A stretch of 64,000 nucleotides of DNA from JAQVCM01 sp040403095 (GCA_040403095.1 JBBALI010000008.1:42307-106306), one strand, 5' to 3'; shown: positions 16,353 through 24,906, counted from the stretch's first letter. The notes: generated by a model not told the origin, from the sequence alone. Translations and numbers: made by a program.

Positions 16353-17345
16353 CTATCTTATTGCAGTAATTTTATGATGCTCAACAGACTTATTTCCTTC
16401 GATTACTTCAATGATAAAAGTATTTCCAATCTCTGATAAATCTATTTCAGAAATAACATTACCATTTGTTGCATTGATAGTGGTAGAGTATTCTAACTGA
16501 CCCATAAAATTGTAGATGTTTAGTTTTACCTCATTTTCAGTTTTAAAAACATTTACATTAATTTTCGAGTTTGTTGTTGGATTTGGATAAACAATACTGA
16601 TGTTGTTTTTTTCTTTTATTTCAATAGATTTTGGTTCAAAAATTTCCATTTGACCATTGTAATCAGTTTGTGAAAGTCTGTAATAGGAGATTCCTTGAAT
16701 CGGATTATAATCATTAAATTGATAATCTTTTTGAGAGGAACTTGTTCCAGCGCCTTTTAATTCGCCTATTTTTTCATAGTTGATTCCATCTGTAGTTCTT
16801 TCAATTGTGAAATAATCATTGTCGCGTTCAGAAGCTGTACTCCAATTAATATTGACTTTATCTTTTTCATGGGTGACATCAAAGTTCATTAATTCGATTG
16901 GTAAAGCACTGCCAATTGGAATTGAGAAAGTTCTAGAACTTAAGTTTGGTCCTTGAACCTGAATATCGATTCTTGAACAGAGGTTTTGTAAAGTCAAATT
17001 ATTCGGATTCCCTCCAGAGTAAGTTGCGTTTGCTGAAGTTACTGTGCCTGAGCCTCCATTGTTTGGTAAGTCGAAAAATGTTCCCTGACTACATCTTACT
17101 GTACCCTGTAAAGTATACATACTTGAAGGCACATTGGAACCTGAAAAGGTAATATTGTAATTTAGGGTAACATTGTAATTACAACTATTTGATTGATAGT
17201 TCCATTTGTTAAGAACCATATTTGAAATAACCACTTTTACTGTGTAACCATTGGTCGAGGAAGTAGACGCTTGACCTTGAGAAAAAGTATCGTTGAACGA
17301 TATCAACGATACAAGAATTAAAAAAGTGTTTAAAAAATTTTTCAT
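16353..17345 (-). CDS. T9SS type A-sorted surface protein
   Basis: 330 residues with a signal peptide (FLNTFLILVSLISFNDTFSQ). The N-terminal half is beta-rich with a Cys pair and no family I recognise. The middle (ALPIELMNFDVTHEKDKVNINWSTASERDNDYFTIERTTDGINYEKIGELKGAGTSS, given in pieces of one continuous block) is the fibronectin-like module commonly placed before T9SS tails. The last 80 residues (SIVYPNPTTNSKINVNV ... LNIYNFMGQLEYS ... IIEVIEGNKSVEHHKI) are a type A sorting domain. Single gene with a recognisable promoter about 80 bases upstream. Confidence 0.78.
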   Translation of the reverse strand: MKNFLNTFLILVSLISFNDTFSQGQASTSSTNGYTVKVVISNMVLNKWNYQSNSCNYNVTLNYNITFSGSNVPSSMYTLQGTVRCSQGTFFDLPNNGGSGTVTSANATYSGGNPNNLTLQNLCSRIDIQVQGPNLSSRTFSIPIGSALPIELMNFDVTHEKDKVNINWSTASERDNDYFTIERTTDGINYEKIGELKGAGTSSSQKDYQFNDYNPIQGISYYRLSQTDYNGQMEIFEPKSIEIKEKNNISIVYPNPTTNSKINVNVFKTENEVKLNIYNFMGQLEYSTTINATNGNVISEIDLSEIGNTFIIEVIEGNKSVEHHKITAIR

Positions 17346-17424
17346 CTGTTTGTTAGTGTTCTATTTGTTTGTTTTACAATGTTTTAATCTTGTTTTTTAC
17401 CAATTCCTGCCTTTTAGCGGGGTG

Positions 17425-17432
17425 CAAAGGTA
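17425..17432 (-). promoter_or_regulatory. Bacteroidota-type -7 box for the T9SS gene at 16353-17345
   Basis: Minus-strand TACCTTTG matches TAnnTTTG exactly and is followed by GC. It lies 80 bases upstream of the ATG at 17345, leaving a leader of about 70 nt. No clear TTG -33 element at the expected distance. Confidence 0.55.
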
Positions 17433-17575
17433 CAGCCTTAATTCTGATATTCTGTTACAGAAATGTGAATATCATTTTTTTTCAAGTTAATAAAAGTTAA
17501 ATGCTTTTTCACGGTCTAGTTACGAACTGATTTGATTTTTGGTTTTATTTTTGAAAAAAAAAGTAATTTATCCTG

Positions 17576-17611
17576 AAAAAAAACGCCTTGAAATTTGACT
17601 TTCAAGGCGTT
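17576..17611 (-). terminator. Rho-independent terminator of the fasciclin gene
   Basis: Read on the minus strand: perfect 12-bp stem AACGCCTTGAAA / TTTCAAGGCGTT (17611-17600 and 17593-17582), 6-base loop, followed by six T. The rest of the 307-base gap (17346-17652) holds only the promoter of the neighbouring T9SS gene. Confidence 0.92.
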
Positions 17612-17652
17612 GAATCAACATTCATCAGTAGTTTTGATTCGTTTTTTAAATA

Positions 17653-18210
17653 TTATTTAGGAATTGATACAGCGTCAGTTACATGAATCACACCATTGCT
17701 TTGATAAACATCTGCGATTGTAACAGTTGCCATACCACCTTTTTCGTCTTTCAGCATTAATTTTTTGCCGTTCATAGTTGCTTCCAATGAACCACCAGAA
17801 ACGGTTTTTAAAGTAGCTTTACCATTTCCTTTCTTGATCAACTCAGCAATCATTTTGGAATCATATTTTCCAGCTAATACATGATAAGTTAAGATTCCTG
17901 CCAACATTGCTTTATTTTCTGGTTTTAGCAAAGTTTCTACTGTTCCCATTGGAAGTTTTTCAAATGCTGCATTGGTTGGTGCAAAAACTGTAAAAGGTCC
18001 TGCGCTAGCTAATGTCTCAACCAAATCAGCCGCTTTAACTGCTGCGACCAATGTGGTATGGTCTTTTGAGTTAACCGCATTTTCAACAATGTTTTTACTT
18101 GGATACATTGGCGCTCCACCCACAGTTACAGTTTTTTCCATTTGTGCTGATGCATTGTAAGACATTAATGTTGCAAAAGCGATTCCTGTTATTTGTTTTA
18201 AGATTTTCAT
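17653..18210 (-). CDS. secreted fasciclin (FAS1) domain protein
   Basis: 185 residues: signal peptide (QITGIAFATLMSYNASAQ) and a single FAS1 domain. Hallmarks: NIVENAVNSKDHTTLVAAVKAADL at the start, the H1 motif GPFTVFAPTNAAFEKLP, the YH motif ILTYHVLAGKY, and the H2 region NGVIHVTDAVSIPK at the C-terminus. FAS1 domains mediate cell adhesion in many phyla; in bacteria they are usually periplasmic or extracellular and of unknown partner. Monocistronic with its own terminator. Confidence 0.9.
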   Translation of the reverse strand: MKILKQITGIAFATLMSYNASAQMEKTVTVGGAPMYPSKNIVENAVNSKDHTTLVAAVKAADLVETLASAGPFTVFAPTNAAFEKLPMGTVETLLKPENKAMLAGILTYHVLAGKYDSKMIAELIKKGNGKATLKTVSGGSLEATMNGKKLMLKDEKGGMATVTIADVYQSNGVIHVTDAVSIPK

Positions 18211-18335
18211 AATTGTTTTTTTAAAAGTTTTTCTTTTGTTTTAAATTCTAACTAGTATGAAACAATTACGATGGCGACTATCATTTTGGATTTATTCTTT
18301 TTAAAATAAATTTTATATAATTGATTTTCAAATTA

Positions 18336-19178
18336 TTAAGGGTTGCAAATTTGACAATACATTGGGTTTTCAAATTTTATTTTTCGAGGAAAGTATTCTT
18401 TTTCTTCATGTTTACATTTTTTACAACTGTATAAATAATACAAAGTTGATTCAGTTGGAAAATGACAGGTTTCACATGGCAAACCCCTTTGTGCAGAGGT
18501 GATTGAAAATCCTGGAGTCATGCATTTTGGACATTGTCTTAAGATTTTTGTCAGTAATTTTTGTGCAGTAACTTCGATGTTTTTCATCCGCATTGGATTA
18601 AAATGTGCCCTCATGTCGGTTTCTACATAAACATTACCGAATTTTTTCTTAATCGATTTGTATTCAGAAATCAAAGTTTCCCAATTGTCGATTCCTTTGA
18701 TAATATTTTGATTTGAATTTTGTTCATTTCTTAAAATCAAGGCATGATTTGGAAAATCTACTTCTTTGGCAAAAGCCTTTATGGCTCGAATCGAATGGAT
18801 ATTTTTCCCTTTAAAATTGGTTTCCGTAGATAGTTCGCGAACAATAATTTCTAGATTATTTTTTTTATCTATAAAAATTAATATTTCTTCATTTGCTTTT
18901 GAAAAGAAAATTGAAGGATGGTTACCAAATGAACCTTCGCTGGCAATACCTAGATCACAATTATTTTGATTCATGCCCTCTAAACATTTTTTGCGAACAG
19001 TTGCAATAGGATCATCCTTTCTTTCAATTTCTCCTGTGAAAGTGCCTAATAAATCTGTGTCGAAGTTTTTATCTATAAAACATTTTACGCCTAATTTTCT
19101 TTCAAAAATTGGCGCAATAACTTTTTCTTTCGCATGTTTTGTGGCGATAATTAGCTTTCTATTTTCAAATAAATTCAT
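18336..19178 (-). CDS. DUF6671-like zinc-ribbon protein, last gene of the bicarbonate-permease operon
   Basis: 280 residues, cytosolic. The N-terminal 200 residues are an alpha/beta domain beginning RKLIIATKHAKEKVIAPIFERKLG, with DLGIASEGSFG and a late VYVETDMRAHFNPMRM motif that could hold a metal or phosphate site. The C-terminal 70 residues hold two four-Cys zinc-ribbon sets (CPKC..CETC and CKKC..CQIC). I assign it to the DUF6671 family from memory of these motifs; no function is established that I know of. Its ATG follows the CutA-like stop by one base, so it is tightly coupled to that gene. Confidence 0.65.
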   Translation of the reverse strand: MNLFENRKLIIATKHAKEKVIAPIFERKLGVKCFIDKNFDTDLLGTFTGEIERKDDPIATVRKKCLEGMNQNNCDLGIASEGSFGNHPSIFFSKANEEILIFIDKKNNLEIIVRELSTETNFKGKNIHSIRAIKAFAKEVDFPNHALILRNEQNSNQNIIKGIDNWETLISEYKSIKKKFGNVYVETDMRAHFNPMRMKNIEVTAQKLLTKILRQCPKCMTPGFSITSAQRGLPCETCHFPTESTLYYLYSCKKCKHEEKEYFPRKIKFENPMYCQICNP

Positions 19179-19179
19179 T

Positions 19180-19491
19180 TTATGTTTTAATTGTTCTGCT
19201 TCGAATCAGTTGATCAAATGAACTATTAGATTGGATAATTGGTAAAGAGTAAACTGGAATCTTTTCGCCATATTTTTGCTTGATTAACTTTTCAATCGTT
19301 GGAAAAAGCATTGCTTTAGTTTGACAAGTAATAACTGTATTCAAACTTTGAATAACACCTTCATTTTCTTTTTTGAATGAAATATTATCTTTGTCAATGG
19401 AAGCATTTGCTATTAAACCTTCCAAAAGAAGTTCATTAATTAATTCTTGCGCAACATGATTTTGATGAAGATAAATAATGATATTGACCAT
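19180..19491 (-). CDS. CutA/PII-fold small protein encoded with SbtA-like permease
   Basis: 103 residues. It reads like a diverged CutA: strand VNIIIYLHQN, helix AQELINELLLEGLIANASI, strand INTVITCQTK-type motif (LNTVITCQTKAMLFPTIEKLIKQKYGEKIPVYSLPI) and the C-terminal SSFDQLI segment that in CutA reads P-x-Y-L-x-W. CutA and PII proteins share a trimeric ferredoxin-like fold. In cyanobacteria SbtA is controlled by the PII-like SbtB, so a PII/CutA-like protein four genes behind an SbtA homologue may play the same part. That role is inferred; the canonical CutA metal ligands are not all clear. Confidence 0.65.
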   Translation of the reverse strand: MVNIIIYLHQNHVAQELINELLLEGLIANASIDKDNISFKKENEGVIQSLNTVITCQTKAMLFPTIEKLIKQKYGEKIPVYSLPIIQSNSSFDQLIRSRTIKT

Positions 19492-19496
19492 ACTAT

Positions 19497-19781
19497 TTAT
19501 TTTTTATCAGTTATTTCGATGTCAATTGAACTGAAAACTTTTAGTTTCTTGTCATTATTTTCGGCAAATTGAATTATTTCGATCAGCTTTCGGTTGCTTT
19601 CTTTTAATTCTTGTAATCTTTTTTTTGAACGTTCAATATTTTCTCCATTTCGTTCCTCAAGACTAAAGATTTCCAGATTGTGAAAGTTGATTTTGTTTCT
19701 AATAATGTTTATCAATACATCATTTGCTTCTGAAGGCGTGAAAATAGTATCAATTAAATTTATTTTGTGATTTGTGTCCAT
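19497..19781 (-). CDS. small coiled-coil protein B, paralogue of its upstream neighbour
   Basis: 94 residues, soluble, charged. It shares with the 80-residue neighbour a TPSEANDVLINIIRNKINFHNLEI-like block (compare SGHEAIEILTKLIQVKIQFHEHKI) followed by an E/K/R-rich coiled coil and an I-D-I-E-I/C-E-I-N end. No family known to me. It lies between the permease and the CutA-like protein with a one-base gap to its paralogue. Paralogous pairs in an operon often form hetero-oligomers. Confidence 0.6.
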   Translation of the reverse strand: MDTNHKINLIDTIFTPSEANDVLINIIRNKINFHNLEIFSLEERNGENIERSKKRLQELKESNRKLIEIIQFAENNDKKLKVFSSIDIEITDKK

Positions 19782-19782
19782 G

Positions 19783-20025
19783 TTAATCTAAGTTTATTTC
19801 GCAATTGAGGTTGATATTTTCTTTTCTTTTTTCGATAAACAAACGTGCTTCAAATAATTCTTTTTGAAGTTTTTTGATTCTATTTTCTCGCATTTTGATT
19901 TCTTCTTCTCCACTGACTTCATTGATTTTATGTTCATGAAACTGGATTTTAACTTGAATCAATTTGGTAAGAATTTCTATGGCTTCATGACCACTAAAAT
20001 TTCCATTTAAAAGTTGAATTTTCAT
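19783..20025 (-). CDS. small coiled-coil protein A, paralogue of its downstream neighbour
   Basis: 80 residues, no signal or membrane segment. Short beta-like N-terminus (MKIQLLNGNFSG), an amphipathic helix (HEAIEILTKLIQVKIQFHEHKI), a charged coiled coil (EEEIKMRENRIKKLQKELFEARLFIEKRKE) and a terminal strand (LNCEINL). Starts 40 bases after the permease stop and ends one base before its paralogue. Function unknown; its setting suggests a cytosolic accessory of the bicarbonate permease. Confidence 0.6.
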   Translation of the reverse strand: MKIQLLNGNFSGHEAIEILTKLIQVKIQFHEHKINEVSGEEEIKMRENRIKKLQKELFEARLFIEKRKENINLNCEINLD

Positions 20026-20064
20026 AATTTTAGTTTTTAGTTTTATTTATCAGTCAATTTATAA

Positions 20065-21027
20065 TCAAGAGTTTTGGACAATTAAGAAATACAAGGGCAT
20101 TCCTATGGTGATATTGATTGGAAATGTAACAGCCAAGGCCATTGGTAGATAAAGTCCAGGGTTTGCCTTTGGAACTGTGATTTTCATCGCCGCTGGGACT
20201 GCAATGTATGAAGCGCTGGCTGCAAGAATTGCAAAGATGAATCGATTGGCATCATCATGAGTTACAAATGAACTTAAGATGGCGAAAATGGAACCATTTA
20301 TAAGCGGGATTAACAAAGCGAATAAAAAGGGAAACCATCCAAAAGAGAAAAAAGATTTTAATTTTCGACCGCTGGTGATTCCCATATCAAGTAGGAAAAT
20401 CGCCAAAAAACCTTTGAATAAGTCATTTGTAAAAGGTTTAATTCCTTCCGCTTGCTTGGCGCTTGCTAAGAAGCCAATTACCAAACTACCAAGAATTAAT
20501 AAAACGCTACCATTTGTAAATGAATGTTTTAAGACTTCTCGCTTTTTTATTTGATTTGTTTCTTCTTTGTTATAAAGTGAAATTAAAATCAAACCGACAA
20601 TGATTGCCGGCGATTCCATCAATGCCATGATGGCAACCATATGTCCATGAAGTGCCATTTGCTGTGACTCAAGATATGAAATAGCTGTAACAAAAGTTAC
20701 TGCGCTCACAGAGCCATAAGCTGCAGCGATTGCTCCTGAATCAAAAACACTTAATTTTCTACGCAGAATAAAAAAGGTGTATAGCGGAATTAAAATTGAA
20801 ATACTAATTCCAAATAACATAGACCAACCAATTTCTGCCGTAAATTTTTCGTGTGATAGTTCTTGACCACCTTTGAATCCGATGGCGAAAAGCAGATAAA
20901 GTGATATAAATTTGGAAGAATTTGCTGGTATCTCAAGATCACTTTTGAGCACAACAGCGATGACTCCCAAAACAAAAAATAGCAATGCTGGATTGGTAAT
21001 ATTTTCGATTAATAAATTGAAATTCAT
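20065..21027 (-). CDS. sodium-dependent bicarbonate permease, SbtA-like
   Basis: 320 residues with about ten transmembrane helices. It opens NFNLLIENITNPALLFFVLGVIAVVLKSDLEIPANSSKF and contains LYLLFAIGFKGGQEL, AAYGSVSAVTFVTAISYLE, MALMESPAIIVGLILIS and the mirror segment FIFAILAASASYIAVPAAMKITVP. These are hallmarks of the SbtA family, Na+/HCO3- symporters of the cyanobacterial carbon-concentrating system, also found in heterotrophic flavobacteria. It should import bicarbonate for carboxylases and other HCO3- users. It is 24 bases behind the dihydroorotase gene and is followed by four small cytosolic genes that look like its regulators. Confidence 0.85.
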   Translation of the reverse strand: MNFNLLIENITNPALLFFVLGVIAVVLKSDLEIPANSSKFISLYLLFAIGFKGGQELSHEKFTAEIGWSMLFGISISILIPLYTFFILRRKLSVFDSGAIAAAYGSVSAVTFVTAISYLESQQMALHGHMVAIMALMESPAIIVGLILISLYNKEETNQIKKREVLKHSFTNGSVLLILGSLVIGFLASAKQAEGIKPFTNDLFKGFLAIFLLDMGITSGRKLKSFFSFGWFPFLFALLIPLINGSIFAILSSFVTHDDANRFIFAILAASASYIAVPAAMKITVPKANPGLYLPMALAVTFPINITIGMPLYFLIVQNS

Positions 21028-21051
21028 AAATTTTAATTGTTAATATAAGTT

Positions 21052-22407
21052 TTATCTAAATTTTGAAAATTTGAGCCTCATGCCATTTGCGATTTCGTTG
21101 AAATTTCCATTGTCGAAAATCAAATTTCCATTCACGAAAGTTTGGTGGATTTTACTTTTGAATTCATATTCTTCAAAGGGAGACCAATGGCATTTATATA
21201 GGATATTGTTATTGTTTACCTTCCAATTTTGATTTAAGTGTACCAAAACTAAATCTGCGAAATAACCTTCCCGAATATATCCTCTGCTCTTTATTCGGTA
21301 AATTTCTGCAACGTGGTGACTGGTTTTTTCAACAATCTTCTCAAGGCTAATTTTTCCCTGATGAAATAATTCAAGCATGGCTGGCAAAGCATGTTGAACA
21401 AGTGGACCGCCAGATAAACTTTCGAAATAATTACCAGCTTTGTTAGCTAAAGTATGCGGTGCATGATCTGTTGCTATAATATCTATTTTGTTGTTAATTA
21501 ATGATTTAATTAGTCCTTCCTTGTCTTTTTCAGTTTTCACAGCAGAATTCCATTTAATTAGACTTCCTAAATTTTCGTAGTCTTTTTCCGTAAACCATAA
21601 ATGATGAACGCAAGCTTCAGTCGTAATTCTTTTTTGCTCAATCGGTAAAGTGTTTTCAAATAATGCCGCTTCGGCTGCGGTAGAAATGTGCAAAAAATGC
21701 ATGCGCGTATTGTGTTTTTTTGCAATTTCTAAAACTCTTTTGGTTGCGATAACACAAGCTTCTTCACTTCGAATCAAAGGATGATATTTTGCGGGAATTT
21801 CATTTCCAAAAATTTCCTTGTATTTGTTGAGATTTCTCTTGATGGTTTCATCATCTTCACAATGTAGTGCAATCAATGTTTCTGATTTAGCGAAAAGTTG
21901 TTCCAAAAAATCTGGATAATTTGCCAAAATACCTTCATCGCTATTGAAATAAAGTCCATCATCACTTATTCCGCATACATTTTCAGTGTCAGTCTTTAGC
22001 ACTTCTTCCAAGTTGTTTTTAGTCACTCCCATGAAAAATGAATAGTTTGCCAATGAACTATTTTTCGCAATCGTGAATTTTTCTTCTAGCAATTCCTGCG
22101 TCAGTGTGTTGGGAAAAGTGTTGGGCATGTCCATAAATGAAGTAATTCCGCCGGCTACAGCAGCCTTGGATTCAGAATAGATAGTGCCTTTTCTTGCAAA
22201 TCCTGGTTCTCTGAAATGTACTTGATCATCTATCATTCCAGGAATTAAATGCAAACCTTCCGCATTAATTTCTCTGCACTTCAGCTGACTAGGGAGAGAT
22301 ATTTGCTTTTCGATTTTCTCGATTTTCTCGCCGTTCAATAATACATCTGAAATGTAAATTTTTCCTTCGTTTACAATTGTTGCATTTCTTATTATTGTCT
22401 TCATCAT
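21052..22407 (-). CDS. pyrC: dihydroorotase (pyrimidine biosynthesis)
   Basis: 451-residue amidohydrolase that cyclises N-carbamoyl-aspartate to dihydroorotate. Seen: an N-terminal composite beta domain, then PGMIDDQVHFREPG, MDMPNTFPNT, SDDGLYFNSDEG, IALHCEDDETI, MHFLHISTAAEA and IIATDHAPHT, the metal- and substrate-binding motifs of the type I enzymes. The first His of the usual DxHxH metal motif is Gln here; I recall the same variant in other Bacteroidota dihydroorotases, so it is probably clade-typical. The gene abuts tsaC directly and is 24 bases from the bicarbonate permease. Carbamoyl phosphate, the pathway's start, is made from bicarbonate. Confidence 0.87.
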   Translation of the reverse strand: MMKTIIRNATIVNEGKIYISDVLLNGEKIEKIEKQISLPSQLKCREINAEGLHLIPGMIDDQVHFREPGFARKGTIYSESKAAVAGGITSFMDMPNTFPNTLTQELLEEKFTIAKNSSLANYSFFMGVTKNNLEEVLKTDTENVCGISDDGLYFNSDEGILANYPDFLEQLFAKSETLIALHCEDDETIKRNLNKYKEIFGNEIPAKYHPLIRSEEACVIATKRVLEIAKKHNTRMHFLHISTAAEAALFENTLPIEQKRITTEACVHHLWFTEKDYENLGSLIKWNSAVKTEKDKEGLIKSLINNKIDIIATDHAPHTLANKAGNYFESLSGGPLVQHALPAMLELFHQGKISLEKIVEKTSHHVAEIYRIKSRGYIREGYFADLVLVHLNQNWKVNNNNILYKCHWSPFEEYEFKSKIHQTFVNGNLIFDNGNFNEIANGMRLKFSKFR

Positions 22408-23358
22408 TTATTTAGAAATTGCTCTATTTAATCTGTCATTGATTGTTTGCCCAAGTCCTTCGTTTGGCATTTTTTGCGCAATAATCAAGTCTAAATCATG
22501 TAAGTCTAGCGTGTGTAGTGCATTGTAAAAATTACTTGCAGCTTCCTTTAAATCTCCATTTTCACTGAGAGTTTCAATTTTAAATACTTGCTCTTTTTTT
22601 ATTTCATTTTTAAATTGTATCACTCCTATTTTTTTATCTTGAAATTTTAAGATTTCTGATTGCAAGTCTGTTGTTAGAATTATTTTAGTTGCAGGAGAAT
22701 AATGTTTTGCAAGCATTCCTGGGGCATCTGGTTTGATATTTTCATTGTTTTGAATATGCACTTTCCCCACTACTTTTTCAATTTCTTCGATGGATATCGC
22801 ACCTAATCGGTAAAGGATTACCTTTTCATTTTCAAATCCTAGAATAGTTGATTCCAAACCTAATCGACATGGACCGCCATCTAAAATTGCGACATCTTGG
22901 CCAAAGTTTTTTTCAACATGTTCTGGAAGGGTAGGGCTTATAGATTGAAAAGTATTTGCGCTTGGAGCCGCAAGTGGAAAGTCTAAAGAGTTCAACAATT
23001 TCAATGTGAGTTCTTGATTTGGAACTCTTATCCCAACCGTTTTTTTTCCGCCTGTGATTAAGTCTGAAACGTTTGATTTTTTTCTTAAAACTAAAGTTAA
23101 AGGTCCAGGCCAAAATACTTCGGCTAATTTTATTGCAACCTTTGGAACATCATCAGCAATTTGATGTAAATGATCTAAAGACTTTATATGGACAATCAGC
23201 GGATTGAAAAACGGTCTTTTTTTGAGTTCAAATATTTTTTTAATTGCTTTTTCGCTGAAAATATTCGCTGCTAGTCCATAAACTGTTTCCGTTGGAATAG
23301 CAGCAACTTCCTGATTCAAAAGAAGATTTTTTATTGGTTCAATCTCAGTGAATCTCAT
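22408..23358 (-). CDS. tsaC: threonylcarbamoyl-AMP synthase, Sua5 type
   Basis: 316 residues. The YrdC domain (1-185) has IPTETVYGLAANIFSEKAI, KKRPFFNPLIVHI, FWPGPLTLVLRKK and PLAAPSANTF. The conserved Sua5 linker PDAPGMLAKHYSP is followed by a small C-terminal Sua5 domain. It makes threonylcarbamoyl-adenylate from threonine, ATP and bicarbonate for the t6A tRNA modification. The stop abuts the dihydroorotase ATG. It is one of the bicarbonate-consuming enzymes encoded upstream of the permease gene. The longer Sua5 form, not short TsaC, is indicated by the length. Confidence 0.9.
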   Translation of the reverse strand: MRFTEIEPIKNLLLNQEVAAIPTETVYGLAANIFSEKAIKKIFELKKRPFFNPLIVHIKSLDHLHQIADDVPKVAIKLAEVFWPGPLTLVLRKKSNVSDLITGGKKTVGIRVPNQELTLKLLNSLDFPLAAPSANTFQSISPTLPEHVEKNFGQDVAILDGGPCRLGLESTILGFENEKVILYRLGAISIEEIEKVVGKVHIQNNENIKPDAPGMLAKHYSPATKIILTTDLQSEILKFQDKKIGVIQFKNEIKKEQVFKIETLSENGDLKEAASNFYNALHTLDLHDLDLIIAQKMPNEGLGQTINDRLNRAISK

Positions 23359-23406
23359 TCTTTTTAAAATTAAATTAAAAACTAGACCTTTAACTTTGAG
23401 ATTAGC

Positions 23407-24843
23407 TTATTGACCTTGACCGAGTGAAAATGCTGGTTTACCATCAAATGCATATAAGTTTTCTGTTTTAATAACATCAATTTTATATGTATTTGCATTC
23501 TGAAGTAATGCGATTATATCTTGATTCGAAAGGTTGATTCCATTGCTTGATTTGAATCTGCAACGCCAATGATCTGTGCAAAATGTTTCTTCAAATCCTG
23601 CAGGCCAAACTTTGATTCCACGGTTGGTAATCATCGTTAATTCCAATTTGTTGCTGTTTGCTAAATTGATGATTTCTGCCAATTCATCAGGGTTATTTCC
23701 TGTCCAATGCACAAACAAATCAACTCCAAGAAGTGATTTTTCAGCAGCGGCTTTTCTAACATATTTAGGAAGATTTAATGCGGCACCATTTGAATAATTT
23801 ACAGCGTTTAATTTAGCAGGTTTATTACCCAAATTGGCAATAACTGCGTTCGCAAATTCTTTGGTTCCTACTTTTTGAGTGCTAATTCCATCTTTGAAAA
23901 CATCATAAGTATGTGTTCCATCTTCAATAGTTTTGAGCCATGCATTTTGAATTTTTTCAGCAACTGTATTTTGTCCAATGTGATTCAACATTAAAATTGC
24001 ACCTTGAATTAATCCTGATGGGTTTGCCATGTTTTGTCCTGCTCTTCGAGGTGCTGAACCGTGAATTGCTTCAAACATGGCGCAAGTTTCACCGATATTT
24101 GCGGAACCAGCCAAACCAACTGAACCTGCAATTTGAGCAGCGATATCAGAAAGTACATCTCCGTATAGGTTTAATGTAACAATTACATCAAAAACTTCTG
24201 GCGTATCCGCCATTTTTGCTGCACCTATGTCAATGATCCAATGCTCATTTTCGATTTCAGGATATTCTTTAGCAATTTCATCAAAAACTTGGTGGAAAAG
24301 TCCATCAGATTGTTTCATGATATTGTCCTTGGTGAAGCAAGTCACTTTTTTTCTGCCATATTGTTTGGCATATTCAAAAGCGTATCTCACAATTTTTTCA
24401 CAACCAGGACGACTGATTATTTTCAGGCACTGAACCACTTCATCCGTCTGTTGGTGTTCAATTCCAGCATATAAATCTTCTTCATTTTCGCGAATAATGA
24501 CAATGTCCATTTTTGGATGTTTGGTAGAAACAAATGGGTCGTAACTTACACAAGGTCTTACATTGGAATATAGGCCCAAAAATTTTCTCGTAGTGACATT
24601 TAAACTTTTGTAACCTCCACCTTGTGGTGTAGTGATCGGTGCTTTTAAGAAAACCTTATTTTTTCTAATTGTTTCCCAAGATTCATCAGCAATTCCTGAA
24701 GTATTTCCTGATAAATACACTTTTTCGCCAACTTCAATTTCATCAATTTCGATTTCTGCACCTGCGGCTTTTAATATTTCTAAAGTGGCATCCATAATTT
24801 CTGGACCAATTCCATCTCCTTTGGCTACTGTAACTCTTGTCAT
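23407..24843 (-). CDS. icd: NADP-dependent isocitrate dehydrogenase, long (Thermus/Rickettsia-type) form
   Basis: 478 residues. Catalytic core about 1-335: GDGIGPEIMDATL, the substrate loop PITTPQGGGYKSLNVTTRKFLGLYSNVRP, IIRENEEDLYAGIEH, CFTKDNIMKQSDGLF, NLYGDVLSDIAAQIAGSVGLAGSANIG, and the cofactor loop AIHGSAPRRAGQNMANPSG, where the arginines suggest NADP preference. The remaining 140 residues are the extra C-terminal domain seen in the longer tetrameric subfamily. The enzyme oxidatively decarboxylates isocitrate and releases CO2. It heads the minus-strand run and starts divergently from the LysR gene with 94 bases between. Confidence 0.92.
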   Translation of the reverse strand: MTRVTVAKGDGIGPEIMDATLEILKAAGAEIEIDEIEVGEKVYLSGNTSGIADESWETIRKNKVFLKAPITTPQGGGYKSLNVTTRKFLGLYSNVRPCVSYDPFVSTKHPKMDIVIIRENEEDLYAGIEHQQTDEVVQCLKIISRPGCEKIVRYAFEYAKQYGRKKVTCFTKDNIMKQSDGLFHQVFDEIAKEYPEIENEHWIIDIGAAKMADTPEVFDVIVTLNLYGDVLSDIAAQIAGSVGLAGSANIGETCAMFEAIHGSAPRRAGQNMANPSGLIQGAILMLNHIGQNTVAEKIQNAWLKTIEDGTHTYDVFKDGISTQKVGTKEFANAVIANLGNKPAKLNAVNYSNGAALNLPKYVRKAAAEKSLLGVDLFVHWTGNNPDELAEIINLANSNKLELTMITNRGIKVWPAGFEETFCTDHWRCRFKSSNGINLSNQDIIALLQNANTYKIDVIKTENLYAFDGKPAFSLGQGQ

Positions 24844-24871
24844 AATTTATGCTTTTGAATTTAATTTGGGA

Positions 24872-24879
24872 CAAAATTA
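24872..24879 (-). promoter_or_regulatory. -7 box for the icd-led operon
   Basis: Minus-strand TAATTTTG fits TAnnTTTG and lies 29 bases upstream of the icd ATG (24843). The 94-base divergent region also holds a TCATA/TATGA dyad (24891-24895 and 24915-24919) that could be part of a LysR-type site; that assignment is tentative. Confidence 0.5.
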
Positions 24880-24906
24880 ATGACCTAGTATCATATATTT
24901 TTATTT

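Noticed and set aside
18336..19178. Calling the zinc-ribbon protein a nuclease or tRNA-modifying enzyme
   Set aside because: The Cys ribbons are clear but no catalytic motif of those classes is visible; function is left open.
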